Assembly (NCBI RefSeq): GCF_024169245.1
Contig: NZ_JALJWP010000001.1
Location: 4,899,501-4,963,500 of the forward strand
Origin: Pseudomonas koreensis
GTDB taxonomy: Bacteria; Pseudomonadota; Gammaproteobacteria; Pseudomonadales; Pseudomonadaceae
Length of the DNA: 64,000 nucleotides
Direction of reading: 5' to 3'
Part shown: piece by piece, positions 1-8,764 of the stretch
Layout: each line of letters opens with the position of its first letter
How positions within the stretch are numbered: position 1 is the first letter of the stretch
Program-made: the position numbers and the translations under genes
Notes under the pieces: generated by a model
What the model was told of the DNA's origin: nothing
What the model saw: the letters and a program-made list of their open reading frames with translations, nothing else
The model's database searches: none

Positions 1-1300
1 CGCCGAGCAGCCCGCCGAGGTTGTTGCAGATCCCGAACAGCACGGAAAAACTCACCAGGTTGCGCGGATTGGTCAGCACGTTGCGCGTCCCGAAGACCAT
101 GGTCGGGCCGAGAAAAAACGTACTGCCGAACGCCAGCAGGAACTGGCTGACGTAGAGATTTTGCGGGCGGGTCAGGTTGTTGGAAAAACTGTCCATCACC
201 GAACCGGTGGCCATCAGCGCCAGCGAGATGATCAACGGCATCAGCAGGTGTTTGGGGTCGATGGTCAGCGCGCTGGTGGCAAGCCCGGCGATACTGCCGA
301 TCAGCATCACCACGTACAGACTGTGCAACTGCTCATAGCCCATGTTGAGGTTCTGCATGAAACCGACCGCGCCGGTGGATTGCTCCGAGGTGACCATGCG
401 AATCAGGGTCACCGCCAGCGCCAGACGAATCATCGTGCCGCTGCCCAGCCAACGCGTCATCAACATGGGGTTGCTGCGATTGTGCTCAATGGCCAGGCCC
501 ATAATGATCAGCGCGATCGAACAGGCCAGCGCCACGCCGATCCAGTCGGCCTCCAGCCACCAGTCGATGCGTCCCAGCGACAGCACCGCGCACAACAAGG
601 CCACACCGGTGGCGAGGATGGCGAAGGTCAGGAAGTCGAGTTTTTCAAAAGTCTTGAAGCGGTCACCGGGCGGCAACTTCAGCAGCAATACACAGCCGAG
701 TGACAACAGCGCCATGCCCAATTCGAATAGGTAGAGGCCGCGCCACTCGGCGATCTGCAACAGATCCTCGGAAAACAGCCGCGCCAGCGGTAACGCCAGT
801 TGTGACGTGCCAAGACCGAGTACCAGCGCCTTCAGCCGCCACTTCGCCGGGAACGCCTGGACCATGTAATACAACCCCAGCGAACTCAGCGCCGCGCCGA
901 CCATGCCGTGCGCGGCACGCACCGCCACTGCCGAATTCAAGTCGTTGACGAACAAATGGCCGAAGGTCACCAGCGCGTACAGCACAAGGAACACTTCAGT
1001 GAACGCGCGCAAGCCGAACTGCTGGCGAAACTTAACCAGCAGCAGGTTCATCGATACGTTGGTCATCACATACGCCGCCGGCAACCAGGCCATTTCCGCC
1101 GTAGTCGCGCCGAGCGAGCCTTGCAGATAAGGCAGGTTGGCGACCACCAGCGAATTCCCCAGCCCACCGGTCACCGCCACCAGCACACCGACCGCCGCAT
1201 ACGCCAGACGCTTGGGCGTGGAGTGCAATGGTGTCGACGGTGAACCGGGCAGGCTGGGCTTTTCGTGAGGTTGCCAGTTGCGCGGGGCGTATTTATCCAT
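1..1300 (-). CDS. MFS transporter, DHA2-like, 3' end outside the window
   Basis: The reading frame is open from an ATG at 1300 to the window edge (433 codons), so the C-terminus is missing. After a roughly 30-residue polar N-terminus (Pro/Ser rich) come many hydrophobic segments of membrane-helix length, with loops typical of the drug:proton antiporter-2 branch (for example LPYLQGSLGAT and WLPAAYVM after the first helix). It would act in the inner membrane as a proton-driven exporter. Its substrate cannot be read from sequence. It is transcribed away from the porin gene at 1609 and the 308-bp gap between them holds a REP-type palindrome. Family assignment is solid; efflux direction is inferred. 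Confidence 0.8.
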   Translation of the reverse strand, partial: MDKYAPRNWQPHEKPSLPGSPSTPLHSTPKRLAYAAVGVLVAVTGGLGNSLVVANLPYLQGSLGATTAEMAWLPAAYVMTNVSMNLLLVKFRQQFGLRAFTEVFLVLYALVTFGHLFVNDLNSAVAVRAAHGMVGAALSSLGLYYMVQAFPAKWRLKALVLGLGTSQLALPLARLFSEDLLQIAEWRGLYLFELGMALLSLGCVLLLKLPPGDRFKTFEKLDFLTFAILATGVALLCAVLSLGRIDWWLEADWIGVALACSIALIIMGLAIEHNRSNPMLMTRWLGSGTMIRLALAVTLIRMVTSEQSTGAVGFMQNLNMGYEQLHSLYVVMLIGSIAGLATSALTIDPKHLLMPLIISLALMATGSVMDSFSNNLTRPQNLYVSQFLLAFGSTFFLGPTMVFGTRNVLTNPRNLVSFSVLFGICNNLGGLLG

Positions 1301-1380
1301 GGATCGGCCTGGTGCTGGGGGTGAGGGAAGTTTGCCGCATATTTCTTTGCAGCACACTTTTCCATGGACAACAAAAAACC

Positions 1381-1470
1381 CTGTAGGAGCTGTCGAGTGA
1401 AACGAGGCTGCGATCTTTTGATTTTTCAAAAGCAAGATCAATAGATCGCAGCGTGCCGCAGCTCCTACAA
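1381..1470. repeat. REP-type inverted pair (CTGTAGGAGCTG family)
   Basis: Two arms, CTGTAGGAGCTG...GCTGCGATC and its inverse ending in CAGCTCCTACA, flank a short AT-rich centre. The same arms recur at about 7.9, 21.8, 30.6, 43.8 and 45.8 kb. It lies between the divergent MFS and porin genes. The rest of the 1301-1608 gap shows only the candidate operator at 1551-1570. Confidence 0.85.
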
Positions 1471-1550
1471 GGAGTGCGGCGTAGCACCGGCGGTGATCGT
1501 ATAACTTCCAGTTGACAATCCCCGAAAATCTGGGAAATATCCGCAACGAT

Positions 1551-1570
1551 GTTGTACGACGACGTATGAC
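1551..1570. promoter_or_regulatory. candidate operator for a GntR/FadR-type regulator, site 1
   Basis: The minus-strand reading is GTCATACGTCGTCGTACAAC. The core is an interrupted palindrome of the form TTGT-n3-ACG-n-CGT-n3-ACAA. It ends 38 bp before the porin start codon and matches a site before udh (3137-3156) at 16 of 20 positions. A regulator of hexuronate genes, encoded outside this window, is the obvious candidate; that link is inferred. Confidence 0.5.
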
Positions 1571-1608
1571 AAATAATAAAAACAACAAACGATTCAGGGA
1601 GCGTCACA

Positions 1609-2904
1609 GTGAGCACACTCGCCCGCAATTCCGTCCGCCCTCCACGTTTTGCCGTTACCCGCCCACGTTCGACCCTCAGCCTGCTCGGCTGCAGCAGCCT
1701 CGCCCTCGCCCTGCCAATGAGCGCCGATGCCGAAGGCTTTCTCGAAGACAGCAAAGCCACGCTGAACCTGCGCAACGCCTACTTCAACCGCAACTTCGTC
1801 AACCCGGCCTATCCCCAGGGCAAGGCTGAAGAGTGGACGCAGAACTTCATCCTCGACGCCAAGTCCGGTTTCACCCAAGGCACCGTCGGCTTCGGTCTCG
1901 ACATCCTGGGTATGTACTCGCAGAAGCTCGATGGCGGCAAAGGTACCGGCGGCACACAGCTGTTGCCGATCCACGATGACGGGCGCCCGGCGGACAACTT
2001 CGGCCGGCTCGGCGTGGCGTTGAAAGCCAAGGTGTCGAAAACTGAATTGAAGGTCGGTGAATGGATGCCGGTGCTGCCGATCCTGCGCTCCGACGATGGC
2101 CGCTCCCTGCCGCAGACCTTTCGCGGCGGCCAGATCACCTCCACCGAAATCAACGGCCTGACCGTGTACGGCGGCCAGTTCCGCGGCAACAGCCCGCGCA
2201 ACGACGCGAGCATGGAAGACATGTCGATGAACGGCCGCGGTGCGTTCACCTCTGATCGCTTCAACTTCGGTGGCGGCGAATACACCTTCAACGAGAAGCG
2301 CACGATGGTCGGCGTGTGGTACGCCGAACTCACCGATATCTATCAGCAGCAGTATTTCAACCTCAGCCACAGCCAGCCGATGGGCGACTGGACCCTTGGC
2401 GCCAACCTCGGTTTCTTCACCGGCAAGGAAGACGGCAGCGCCCAGGCCGGCGATCTCGACAACAAGACCGCGTTCGCCCTGCTCTCGGCCAAGTACGGCG
2501 GCCACACTTTCTACGTCGGCCTGCAGAAACTCACCGGCGACGATGCCTGGATGCGCGTCAACGGCACCAGTGGTGGCACCCTGGCCAACGACAGTTACAA
2601 CGCCAGTTATGACAACGCCAAAGAGCGCTCCTGGCAGCTGCGTCACGACTACAACTTCGTTGCGCTGGGCGTGCCTGGTCTGACCCTGATGAACCGCTAC
2701 ATCAGCGGCGATAACGTGCACACCGCCACCACCAATGACGGCAAGGAATGGGGCCGCGAATCGGAACTGGCCTACACCGTGCAGAGCGGCCCGCTGAAGA
2801 ATCTCAACGTGAAATGGCGCAATGCGACCATCCGCCGGGACTTCAGCACCAACGAATTTGACGAGAACCGGATCTTTATCAGCTATCCGATTTCGTTGTT
2901 GTAA
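1609..2904 (+). CDS. OprD-family outer-membrane porin
   Basis: This 431-residue protein starts at a GTG with a GGGAG ribosome site just upstream. A long signal sequence ends near residues 38-42 (ALPMSADAEG), followed by the OprD hallmark opening (GFLEDSKATLNLRNAYFNR), many alternating aromatic beta-strand segments and a C-terminus of the form FISYPISLL. OprD porins are specific channels for small acids and amino acids. The position in front of udh, a lactonase and a TRAP transporter suggests that it admits hexuronates or aldarates. A shared operator-like site lies upstream. Porin identity is secure; substrate is inferred from context. Confidence 0.93.
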   Translation: MSTLARNSVRPPRFAVTRPRSTLSLLGCSSLALALPMSADAEGFLEDSKATLNLRNAYFNRNFVNPAYPQGKAEEWTQNFILDAKSGFTQGTVGFGLDILGMYSQKLDGGKGTGGTQLLPIHDDGRPADNFGRLGVALKAKVSKTELKVGEWMPVLPILRSDDGRSLPQTFRGGQITSTEINGLTVYGGQFRGNSPRNDASMEDMSMNGRGAFTSDRFNFGGGEYTFNEKRTMVGVWYAELTDIYQQQYFNLSHSQPMGDWTLGANLGFFTGKEDGSAQAGDLDNKTAFALLSAKYGGHTFYVGLQKLTGDDAWMRVNGTSGGTLANDSYNASYDNAKERSWQLRHDYNFVALGVPGLTLMNRYISGDNVHTATTNDGKEWGRESELAYTVQSGPLKNLNVKWRNATIRRDFSTNEFDENRIFISYPISLL

Positions 2905-2927
2905 AGCCAGTCTCCACACCGATATTC

Positions 2928-3022
2928 CCTGTGGGAGCGAGCTTGCTCGCGAATGCGTCGGGTCAGTCAATTCATCTTTCAATGACACACCGCTTTCGCG
3001 AGCAAGCTCGCTCCCACAGGGG
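2928..3022. repeat. REPIN (GTGGGAGCGAGCTTGCTCGCGA family)
   Basis: Two inverted copies of the GTGGGAGCGAGC/GCTCGCGA palindrome flank a spacer of about 45 bp. It lies between the porin stop and udh, 24 bp after the stop, and could form a hairpin in the porin transcript. Confidence 0.9.
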
Positions 3023-3136
3023 AGTTGCATTGCCAAACAGGCATTTGTGGTTATTGAAGACTGGACTGGGCCTTCCGTCATCTACACCAAAAGTCGCGTT
3101 GACAAGATCCGGAAACCCTACCGATACTTCAGCGCA

Positions 3137-3156
3137 GTCATACGACAACCTACAAC
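3137..3156. promoter_or_regulatory. candidate operator for a GntR/FadR-type regulator, site 2
   Basis: GTCATACGACAACCTACAAC agrees at 16 of 20 positions with the reverse strand of the site before the porin (1551-1570): the first 8 and last 6 bases are identical. It lies 31 bp before the udh start. Confidence 0.5.
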
Positions 3157-3187
3157 AAACCTAATAACAATGTGTCCAGGGATTGCC

Positions 3188-4012
3188 ATGACGTCTACTT
3201 CTACCCCCCGCGTGCCTTTCAATCGCCTGCTGCTGACCGGTGCCGCCGGAGGCCTGGGCAAAGTGCTGCGCGAACGCCTGCGCCCTTACGCCAACGTGCT
3301 GCGCCTGTCCGACATCGCCGCCCTCGCCCCGGCCGTCGATGAACACGAAGAAGTCGTGCTCTGCGACCTCGCCGATAAACAAGCCGTGCATCAACTGGTC
3401 GAAGGCGTCGATGCGATCCTGCATTTCGGCGGCGTTTCGGTCGAGCGGCCGTTCGAAGAAATTCTCGGCGCCAACATCTGCGGTGTTTTTCACATTTACG
3501 AAGCGGCGCGCAAGCACGGCGTGAAGCGGGTGATCTTTGCCAGTTCGAACCACGTGATCGGCTTCTACAAGCAGGACGAAAAACTCGACGCCACCTCCCC
3601 GCGCCGTCCTGACGGTTACTACGGCCTCTCCAAGTCCTACGGCGAAGACATGGCCAGTTTCTACTTCGACCGCTACGGCATCGAAACCGTCAGCATCCGC
3701 ATCGGCTCCTCATTCCCCGAGCCGCAGAACCGCCGGATGATGCACACCTGGCTGAGCTTCGACGACCTCACGCAACTGCTCGAACGCTCGCTGTACACGC
3801 CGAACGTCGGTCACACCGTGGTCTACGGCATGTCCGCCAACAAAGACGTCTGGTGGGACAACCGCTACGCCAGCCATCTCGGTTTCGAAGCCAAGGACAC
3901 CTCCGAAATATTCCGCGACAAGGTCGAAGCGCAGCCAATGCCGGCCGACGATGATCCGGCGCGGATCTATCAGGGCGGCGCCTTCGTCGCAGCAGGCCCG
4001 TTCGGCGACTGA
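3188..4012 (+). CDS. udh: uronate dehydrogenase (NAD-dependent)
   Basis: This 274-residue short-chain dehydrogenase-like enzyme oxidises D-galacturonate or D-glucuronate to the aldaro-lactone with NAD (EC 1.1.1.203). The Rossmann glycine motif TGAAGGLGK is at residues 17-25, and the YxxxK catalytic pair is Y145/K149 (YYGLSK). The length is that of the characterised Pseudomonas enzymes. The start is the ATG at 3188 after CCAGGGATTGCC; the frame is open far upstream, but that part is repeat DNA. The SMP-30 lactonase that would open its lactone product follows about 40 bp downstream, and a TRAP importer after that, so the genes form a hexuronate catabolic operon. Confidence 0.92.
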   Translation: MTSTSTPRVPFNRLLLTGAAGGLGKVLRERLRPYANVLRLSDIAALAPAVDEHEEVVLCDLADKQAVHQLVEGVDAILHFGGVSVERPFEEILGANICGVFHIYEAARKHGVKRVIFASSNHVIGFYKQDEKLDATSPRRPDGYYGLSKSYGEDMASFYFDRYGIETVSIRIGSSFPEPQNRRMMHTWLSFDDLTQLLERSLYTPNVGHTVVYGMSANKDVWWDNRYASHLGFEAKDTSEIFRDKVEAQPMPADDDPARIYQGGAFVAAGPFGD

Positions 4013-4056
4013 TCGCTCGACTTGATCCCCCTCCAATAAAAACCAAGGGAATGAGT

Positions 4057-4950
4057 ATGCAAGCCGAATTGATCGTCGACGCCCGCAACGCGGTCGGTGA
4101 AAGCCCGGTCTGGGTGGCGCAGGAAAACGCGCTGTACTGGGTGGATATTCCCAACGGCGGGCTGCAACGCTGGAGTGCCGACACTGGCCATGTTGCCTCG
4201 TGGACAACCCCGGAAATGCTCGCCTGCATCACCCGCCACCGCAGCGGTGGCTGGGTGGCCGGTATGGAAAGCGGTTTCTTTCGCCTGCACCCACACAGCG
4301 ACGGCAGCCTCGACAGCGAATTGCTCGCCACCGTCGAGCACAGCCGCCCGGACATGCGCCTCAACGACGGTCGCTGCGACCGCCAAGGGCGTTTCTGGGC
4401 CGGCAGCATGGTGTTGAACATGGGCCTGAATGCGCCTGAAGGCCGGCTCTATCGCTTCGGCGCCGGGCAGTCCGGCGTGGTCGAAGCGCAGCTGGACGGC
4501 TTCATCGTGCCCAACGGCCTCGGTTTCAGCCCTGACGGCAAAACCATGTACCTGTCGGATTCGCACCCCAACGTGCAACTGATCTGGGCGTTCGATTACG
4601 ACACCGAGACCGGTACGCCGTCGAATCGCCGAATCTTCGTCGACATGAATCACTTCCCCGGCCGCCCCGACGGCGCCGCCGTGGATGCCGAAGGTTGCTA
4701 CTGGATCTGTGCCAACGACGCCGGCCTGATTCACCGTTTCGCCCCGGACGGTCGCCTCGATTTCTCGCTGGAAGTACCGGTGAAAAAACCGACCATGTGC
4801 GCTTTCGGCGGCAGCAACCTGGACACCTTGTTCGTCGCCTCGATTCGCCCCGGCGATGACCTCGACCCGCAATCCCTGGCCGGCGGCTTATTCGCTTTGA
4901 AGCCGGGCGTCAAAGGCCTCGCCGAACCTGAATTCAACGATTTGCTTTAG
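4057..4950 (+). CDS. SMP-30/gluconolactonase-family sugar lactonase (UxuL-like)
   Basis: A six-bladed propeller lactonase of 297 residues. Visible family motifs are GESPVW near residue 14 (first metal-ligand Glu), RLNDGRCDRQGRFW, a VPNGLGFSPDGKTMYLSDS strand and GRPDGAAVDAEGCYW. Such metal-dependent enzymes hydrolyse aldonic and aldaric lactones. Placed directly after udh, it should open the galactaro- or glucaro-lactone made by Udh. An in-frame ATG at 4051 directly abuts AAGGGA, whereas the ATG at 4057 lies 6 bp after it, so 4057 is preferred. Role is inferred from family plus operon context; exact stereospecificity is unknown. Confidence 0.85.
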   Translation: MQAELIVDARNAVGESPVWVAQENALYWVDIPNGGLQRWSADTGHVASWTTPEMLACITRHRSGGWVAGMESGFFRLHPHSDGSLDSELLATVEHSRPDMRLNDGRCDRQGRFWAGSMVLNMGLNAPEGRLYRFGAGQSGVVEAQLDGFIVPNGLGFSPDGKTMYLSDSHPNVQLIWAFDYDTETGTPSNRRIFVDMNHFPGRPDGAAVDAEGCYWICANDAGLIHRFAPDGRLDFSLEVPVKKPTMCAFGGSNLDTLFVASIRPGDDLDPQSLAGGLFALKPGVKGLAEPEFNDLL

Positions 4951-5010
4951 CCCCTCTGCTGCACCGCTGCGCCTTGAACAAAAAAATAACAAGACTGGAG
5001 ACTCACCCCC

Positions 5011-5985
5011 ATGAACTTCAAACGCACCTTGCTCGCCGCTGCACTTCCGCTGATGTTCACCTTCGCCGGTGCCGCTCAGGCAGAAATCAAACTCAAATTC
5101 GCTGACATCCACCCCGCCGGTTATCCAACCGTGGTGGCCGAAGAAAACATGGGCAAGACCCTGACCAAGGAAACCAACGGCGAACTGACCTTCCAATATT
5201 TCCCGGGCGGTGTGCTGGGTTCGGAAAAGGAAGTCATCGAGCAGATGCAGGTCGGCGCGGTGCAGCTGTCGCGCGTCAGCCTGGGTATCGTCGGCCCCGT
5301 GGTGCCGGACGTGAACGTGTTCAACATGCCGTTCATTTTCCGCGACCATCAGCACATGCGTAACGTCATCGATGGCGCGGTGGGCGATGAGATTCTCGAC
5401 AAGATCACCAACTCCGAATTCGGCCTGGTAGCGCTGGCGTGGATGGACGGCGGCACGCGCAACATCTACACCAAGAAACCGGTGCGCAAGCTCGAAGACC
5501 TCAAGGGCATGAAGATCCGCGTGCAAGGCAACCCGATGTTCATCGACATGATGAATGCCATGGGCGGTAACGGCATCGCCATGGATACCGGCGAGATCTT
5601 CAGCGCCCTGCAGACCGGCGTGATCGACGGCGCGGAAAACAACCCGCCGACCCTGCTCGAACACAACCACTTCCAGAACGCCAAGTTCTACAGCCTGACC
5701 GGTCACCTGATCCTGCCAGAGCCGATCGTGATGTCGAAAATCACCTGGGAGAAACTCACTCCGGATCAACAGGAACTGGTGAAGAAAGCCGCCAAGGCTG
5801 CTCAGGCTGAAGAACGCGTGCTGTGGGACAAGAAGTCCGCTGCCAGTGAAGAAAAACTCAAGGCCGCCGGCGTCGAGTTCATCGAAGTCGACAAGAAACC
5901 CTTCTACGACGCCACCGCTTCGGTACGGGAAAAGTACGGCGCGAAGTACGCCGACCTGATCAAGAAAATCGAAGCCGTTCAGTAA
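5011..5985 (+). CDS. TRAP transporter solute-binding protein (DctP family)
   Basis: A periplasmic binding protein of 324 residues with a clear signal peptide (hydrophobic core LLAAALPLMFTFAGAAQA, cleavage near residue 24). It carries DctP motifs GGVLGSEKEVIEQMQVGAVQ, a conserved region with KIRVQGNP, and GEIFSALQTGVIDGAENN. The Arg in RVQGN is the usual carboxylate-binding residue of the family. It delivers an organic acid to the membrane subunits encoded next. Position after udh and the lactonase makes galacturonate or glucuronate the likely ligand. Some family members bind aldonates instead, so the ligand is inferred. Confidence 0.92.
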   Translation: MNFKRTLLAAALPLMFTFAGAAQAEIKLKFADIHPAGYPTVVAEENMGKTLTKETNGELTFQYFPGGVLGSEKEVIEQMQVGAVQLSRVSLGIVGPVVPDVNVFNMPFIFRDHQHMRNVIDGAVGDEILDKITNSEFGLVALAWMDGGTRNIYTKKPVRKLEDLKGMKIRVQGNPMFIDMMNAMGGNGIAMDTGEIFSALQTGVIDGAENNPPTLLEHNHFQNAKFYSLTGHLILPEPIVMSKITWEKLTPDQQELVKKAAKAAQAEERVLWDKKSAASEEKLKAAGVEFIEVDKKPFYDATASVREKYGAKYADLIKKIEAVQ

Positions 5986-6061
5986 CGCCTCCCGCTCCGT
6001 ACTCATGAACTAGGCCCGGCGTGCCTGATGAATCAGGCGCGCCCGGTTACGGTGGAACCCG

Positions 6062-6589
6062 ATGAAGAATCTGCTGCTACGTATCAACGACAAGATCTAC
6101 ATGACATGCATCTGGGTCGCCGGCCTTTCCGTCCTGGCGATTTCCCTGATGATTCCCTGGGGCGTATTCGCCCGCTACGTACTTGGCACCGGCTCCAGCT
6201 GGCCAGAGCCGACGGCGATCCTGCTGATGATGGTGTTCACCTTCATCGGCGCCGCCGCCAGCTACCGCGCCGGCGCGCACATGGCCGTGGCCATGCTCAC
6301 CGATCGCATGTCACCGCAGCTGAGATCAGCGGCGGCGATTTTTTCGCAACTGCTGATGGCGGCGATCTGCATCTTCATGACCATCTGGGGCGCCAAGCTG
6401 TGCATGTCGACATGGAACCAGTTCATGGCCGCCCTGCCCGATCTGCGCGTTGGCGTGACCTACCTGCCGATTCCGGTGGGCGGCTTGCTGACGCTGATTT
6501 TTGTCCTGGAAAAACTCTTGCTCGGTGACCAGAGCAAACGGCGGGTCGTGCAGTTCGACCTGGTGGAAGAAAGTGAAGGTGCCGCTTAA
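6062..6589 (+). CDS. TRAP transporter small permease (DctQ family)
   Basis: A 175-residue membrane protein with four predicted helices, the usual DctQ architecture: a short cytoplasmic N-terminus, the helix with IPWGVFARYVLG, then SSWPEPTAILLMMVFTFIGAA and two further helices. It pairs with the large subunit to form the sodium-driven TRAP importer. The stop codon overlaps the start of the next gene (TAATG), indicating translational coupling. Start chosen at the ATG at 6062; the gap after the binding-protein gene is 76 bp. Confidence 0.9.
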   Translation: MKNLLLRINDKIYMTCIWVAGLSVLAISLMIPWGVFARYVLGTGSSWPEPTAILLMMVFTFIGAAASYRAGAHMAVAMLTDRMSPQLRSAAAIFSQLLMAAICIFMTIWGAKLCMSTWNQFMAALPDLRVGVTYLPIPVGGLLTLIFVLEKLLLGDQSKRRVVQFDLVEESEGAA

Positions 6590-7869
6590 TGGACGCTCTG
6601 ATACTGCTGGGCAGTTTTATCGCTTTGATCCTGATCGGCATGCCGGTCGCCTACGCGCTGGGCGCCGCCGCGCTGATCGGCGCATGGTGGATCGACATTC
6701 CGTTCCAGGCGGTGATGATCCAGGTCGCCTCGGGCGTGAACAAATTCTCGCTGCTGGCCATTCCGTTCTTTGTGCTCGCCGGTGCGATCATGGCCGAGGG
6801 CGGCATGTCCCGGCGATTGGTGGCGTGTGCCGGCGTGCTGGTGGGTTTCGTGCGCGGTGGCCTGTCACTGGTCAACATCGTCGCTTCGACCTTCTTCGGC
6901 GCGATCTCCGGCTCGTCGGTAGCGGACACCGCCTCGGTGGGTTCGGTGCTGATTCCGGAAATGGAACGCAAGGGCTATCCACGGGACTTCTCCACCGCCG
7001 TCACCGTCAGCGGTTCGGTGCAGGCCCTGCTGACCCCGCCAAGCCATAACTCGGTGCTCTACTCGCTGGCCGCCGGTGGTACGGTCTCGATTGCCTCGCT
7101 GTTCATGGCCGGCATCGTTCCGGGCCTGCTGATGAGCGCCTGCCTGATGGTGCTGTGTCTGATCTTCGCGAAAAAGCGCAACTACCCGAAGGGCGAAGTC
7201 ATCCCGATGCGCCAGGCGCTGAAAATCGTCGGCGAAGCCCTCTGGGGACTGATGGCGATGGTGATCATCCTCGGCGGCATCCTCTCGGGGATTTTCACCG
7301 CGACGGAATCGGCGGCGATCGCAGTGCTGTGGTCGTTTTTCGTGACCATGTTCATCTATCGCGACTACAAGTGGCGTGAACTGCCCAAGCTGATGCACCG
7401 CACCGTGCGGACGATCTCGATTGTGATGATTCTGATCGGCTTCGCCGCGAGCTTCGGCTACATCATGACGCTGATGCAGATCCCGGCGAAGATCACCACG
7501 ATGTTCCTGACGCTGTCGGACAACCGTTACGTGATCCTGATGTGCATCAACGTCATGTTGCTGCTGTTGGGCACGGTGATGGACATGGCGCCGCTGATCC
7601 TGATCCTCACGCCGATCCTGATGCCGGTGATTCTCGGTATCGGTGTCGATCCGGTGCAGTTCGGCATGATCATGCTGGTCAACCTGGGGATCGGATTGAT
7701 AACACCGCCGGTGGGCGCCGTGCTCTTCGTGGGCTCGGCGGTGGGCAAGGTCAGTATCGAAAGCACCGTGAAAGCCCTGCTGCCGTTCTATGCAGTGCTG
7801 TTCCTGGTGCTGATGCTGGTCACCTATATTCCGGCTCTGTCGCTGTGGCTGCCGCACCTGGTGTTGTAA
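6589..7869 (+). CDS. TRAP transporter large permease (DctM family)
   Basis: A 426-residue polytopic inner-membrane protein with 12 or so hydrophobic segments and DctM hallmarks: GMPVAYALG near the N-terminus, the SVADTASVGSVLIPEM segment, and a C-terminal LVNLGIGLITPPVG motif. It forms the transport channel with the DctQ subunit and takes substrate from DctP. It shares one base with the preceding gene. It is the last gene of the hexuronate block; a REP-type palindrome follows within about 15 bp. Confidence 0.93.
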   Translation: MDALILLGSFIALILIGMPVAYALGAAALIGAWWIDIPFQAVMIQVASGVNKFSLLAIPFFVLAGAIMAEGGMSRRLVACAGVLVGFVRGGLSLVNIVASTFFGAISGSSVADTASVGSVLIPEMERKGYPRDFSTAVTVSGSVQALLTPPSHNSVLYSLAAGGTVSIASLFMAGIVPGLLMSACLMVLCLIFAKKRNYPKGEVIPMRQALKIVGEALWGLMAMVIILGGILSGIFTATESAAIAVLWSFFVTMFIYRDYKWRELPKLMHRTVRTISIVMILIGFAASFGYIMTLMQIPAKITTMFLTLSDNRYVILMCINVMLLLLGTVMDMAPLILILTPILMPVILGIGVDPVQFGMIMLVNLGIGLITPPVGAVLFVGSAVGKVSIESTVKALLPFYAVLFLVLMLVTYIPALSLWLPHLVL

Positions 7870-7880
7870 CCCGCTAAAAA

Positions 7881-7952
7881 ATCGCAGCTCCTACAGGAAT
7901 CGCATTCCCCCTGTAGGAGCTGTCGGGTGCAACGAGGCTGCGATCTTTTGAT
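7881..7952. repeat. REP-type palindrome pair (CTGTAGGAGCTG family)
   Basis: A short ATCGCAGCTCCTACA arm faces a longer CTGTAGGAGCTG...GCTGCGATC arm across a 15-bp spacer. It sits between the convergent TRAP permease and TauE genes and may serve as the transcript boundary. Confidence 0.8.
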
Positions 7953-7954
7953 CC

Positions 7955-8755
7955 TCAAGCCCGCAACAACATGTACCCCGCCACCACCAGACACACACTG
8001 GCAAACCCCACCTGCAACGCCCGCGCCGGCACCTGCGCGCAAACCCTGCGGCCGATGATCATGCCGACGATGCTCGCGACAATGAACGCCGCGCCCTGGC
8101 TATCGATGCGTACGCCCGCATGAAACGAACCGATCACCCCGATCACTGAAATCAGACTGATCACCATCAACGACGTCGCAACAATGCCGCGCATCTGCAC
8201 ATCGGTCAGCTGCTTGAACGCCGGCACAATCAGGAACCCGCCTCCGACGCCGAGCAACCCGGAGACCACACCGGTAATCGCCCCCAGTGCGGCCAGGGTG
8301 GCGGTGCATTTGGCGGTCCAGTCGAAGCGCCCGGTCTGCTCGTTGAGCATGCAATTCTTCTGGCCCCAACTGGCGTGCCCGTGATCGCTCGGCCCGGCTG
8401 GCTGACGCTCCTTTCTGAACATTCGCCAGGCGACCAAGACCATCAGCAGGCTGAACAGAATCATCAGAATCTTTTCCGGCAACTGATGCGCGAAGTAGAT
8501 CCCCAGCGGCGAAAATACCGCGCCCAATGCTGCGATCAACAGCGCAGCGCGATAACGCACCAGGCCATGGCGCAAACCATCGATAGCCCCGACCGCTGCC
8601 GCGCTGCCGACCGCAAACAAGGCCACCGGCGCCGCTTGCGTCATCGTCCAGCCGAGCCCCAGCACCAGCGCCGGTACCGCAAGAATCCCGCCGCCCGCGC
8701 CGGTCAGGCCGAGCACCAACCCCATCACCACGCCAAACAGACTTGCCAGCAACAT
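7955..8755 (-). CDS. sulfite exporter TauE/SafE family membrane protein
   Basis: A 266-residue protein with about eight membrane helices and the TauE/SafE duplicated glycine-rich helix starts: LGLTGAGGGILAVPAL near residue 20 and GVVSGLLGVGGGFLIVPAF near residue 160. Family members move small sulfur or carboxylate anions across the inner membrane. Directly downstream of a sulfide:quinone oxidoreductase and near a BigR-type repressor, this copy probably exports sulfite or thiosulfate made during sulfide detoxification. It starts 9 bp after the oxidoreductase stop, so it is co-transcribed. Family is clear; the anion is inferred. Confidence 0.88.
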   Translation of the reverse strand: MLLASLFGVVMGLVLGLTGAGGGILAVPALVLGLGWTMTQAAPVALFAVGSAAAVGAIDGLRHGLVRYRAALLIAALGAVFSPLGIYFAHQLPEKILMILFSLLMVLVAWRMFRKERQPAGPSDHGHASWGQKNCMLNEQTGRFDWTAKCTATLAALGAITGVVSGLLGVGGGFLIVPAFKQLTDVQMRGIVATSLMVISLISVIGVIGSFHAGVRIDSQGAAFIVASIVGMIIGRRVCAQVPARALQVGFASVCLVVAGYMLLRA

Positions 8756-8764
8756 AGGGTTTTC

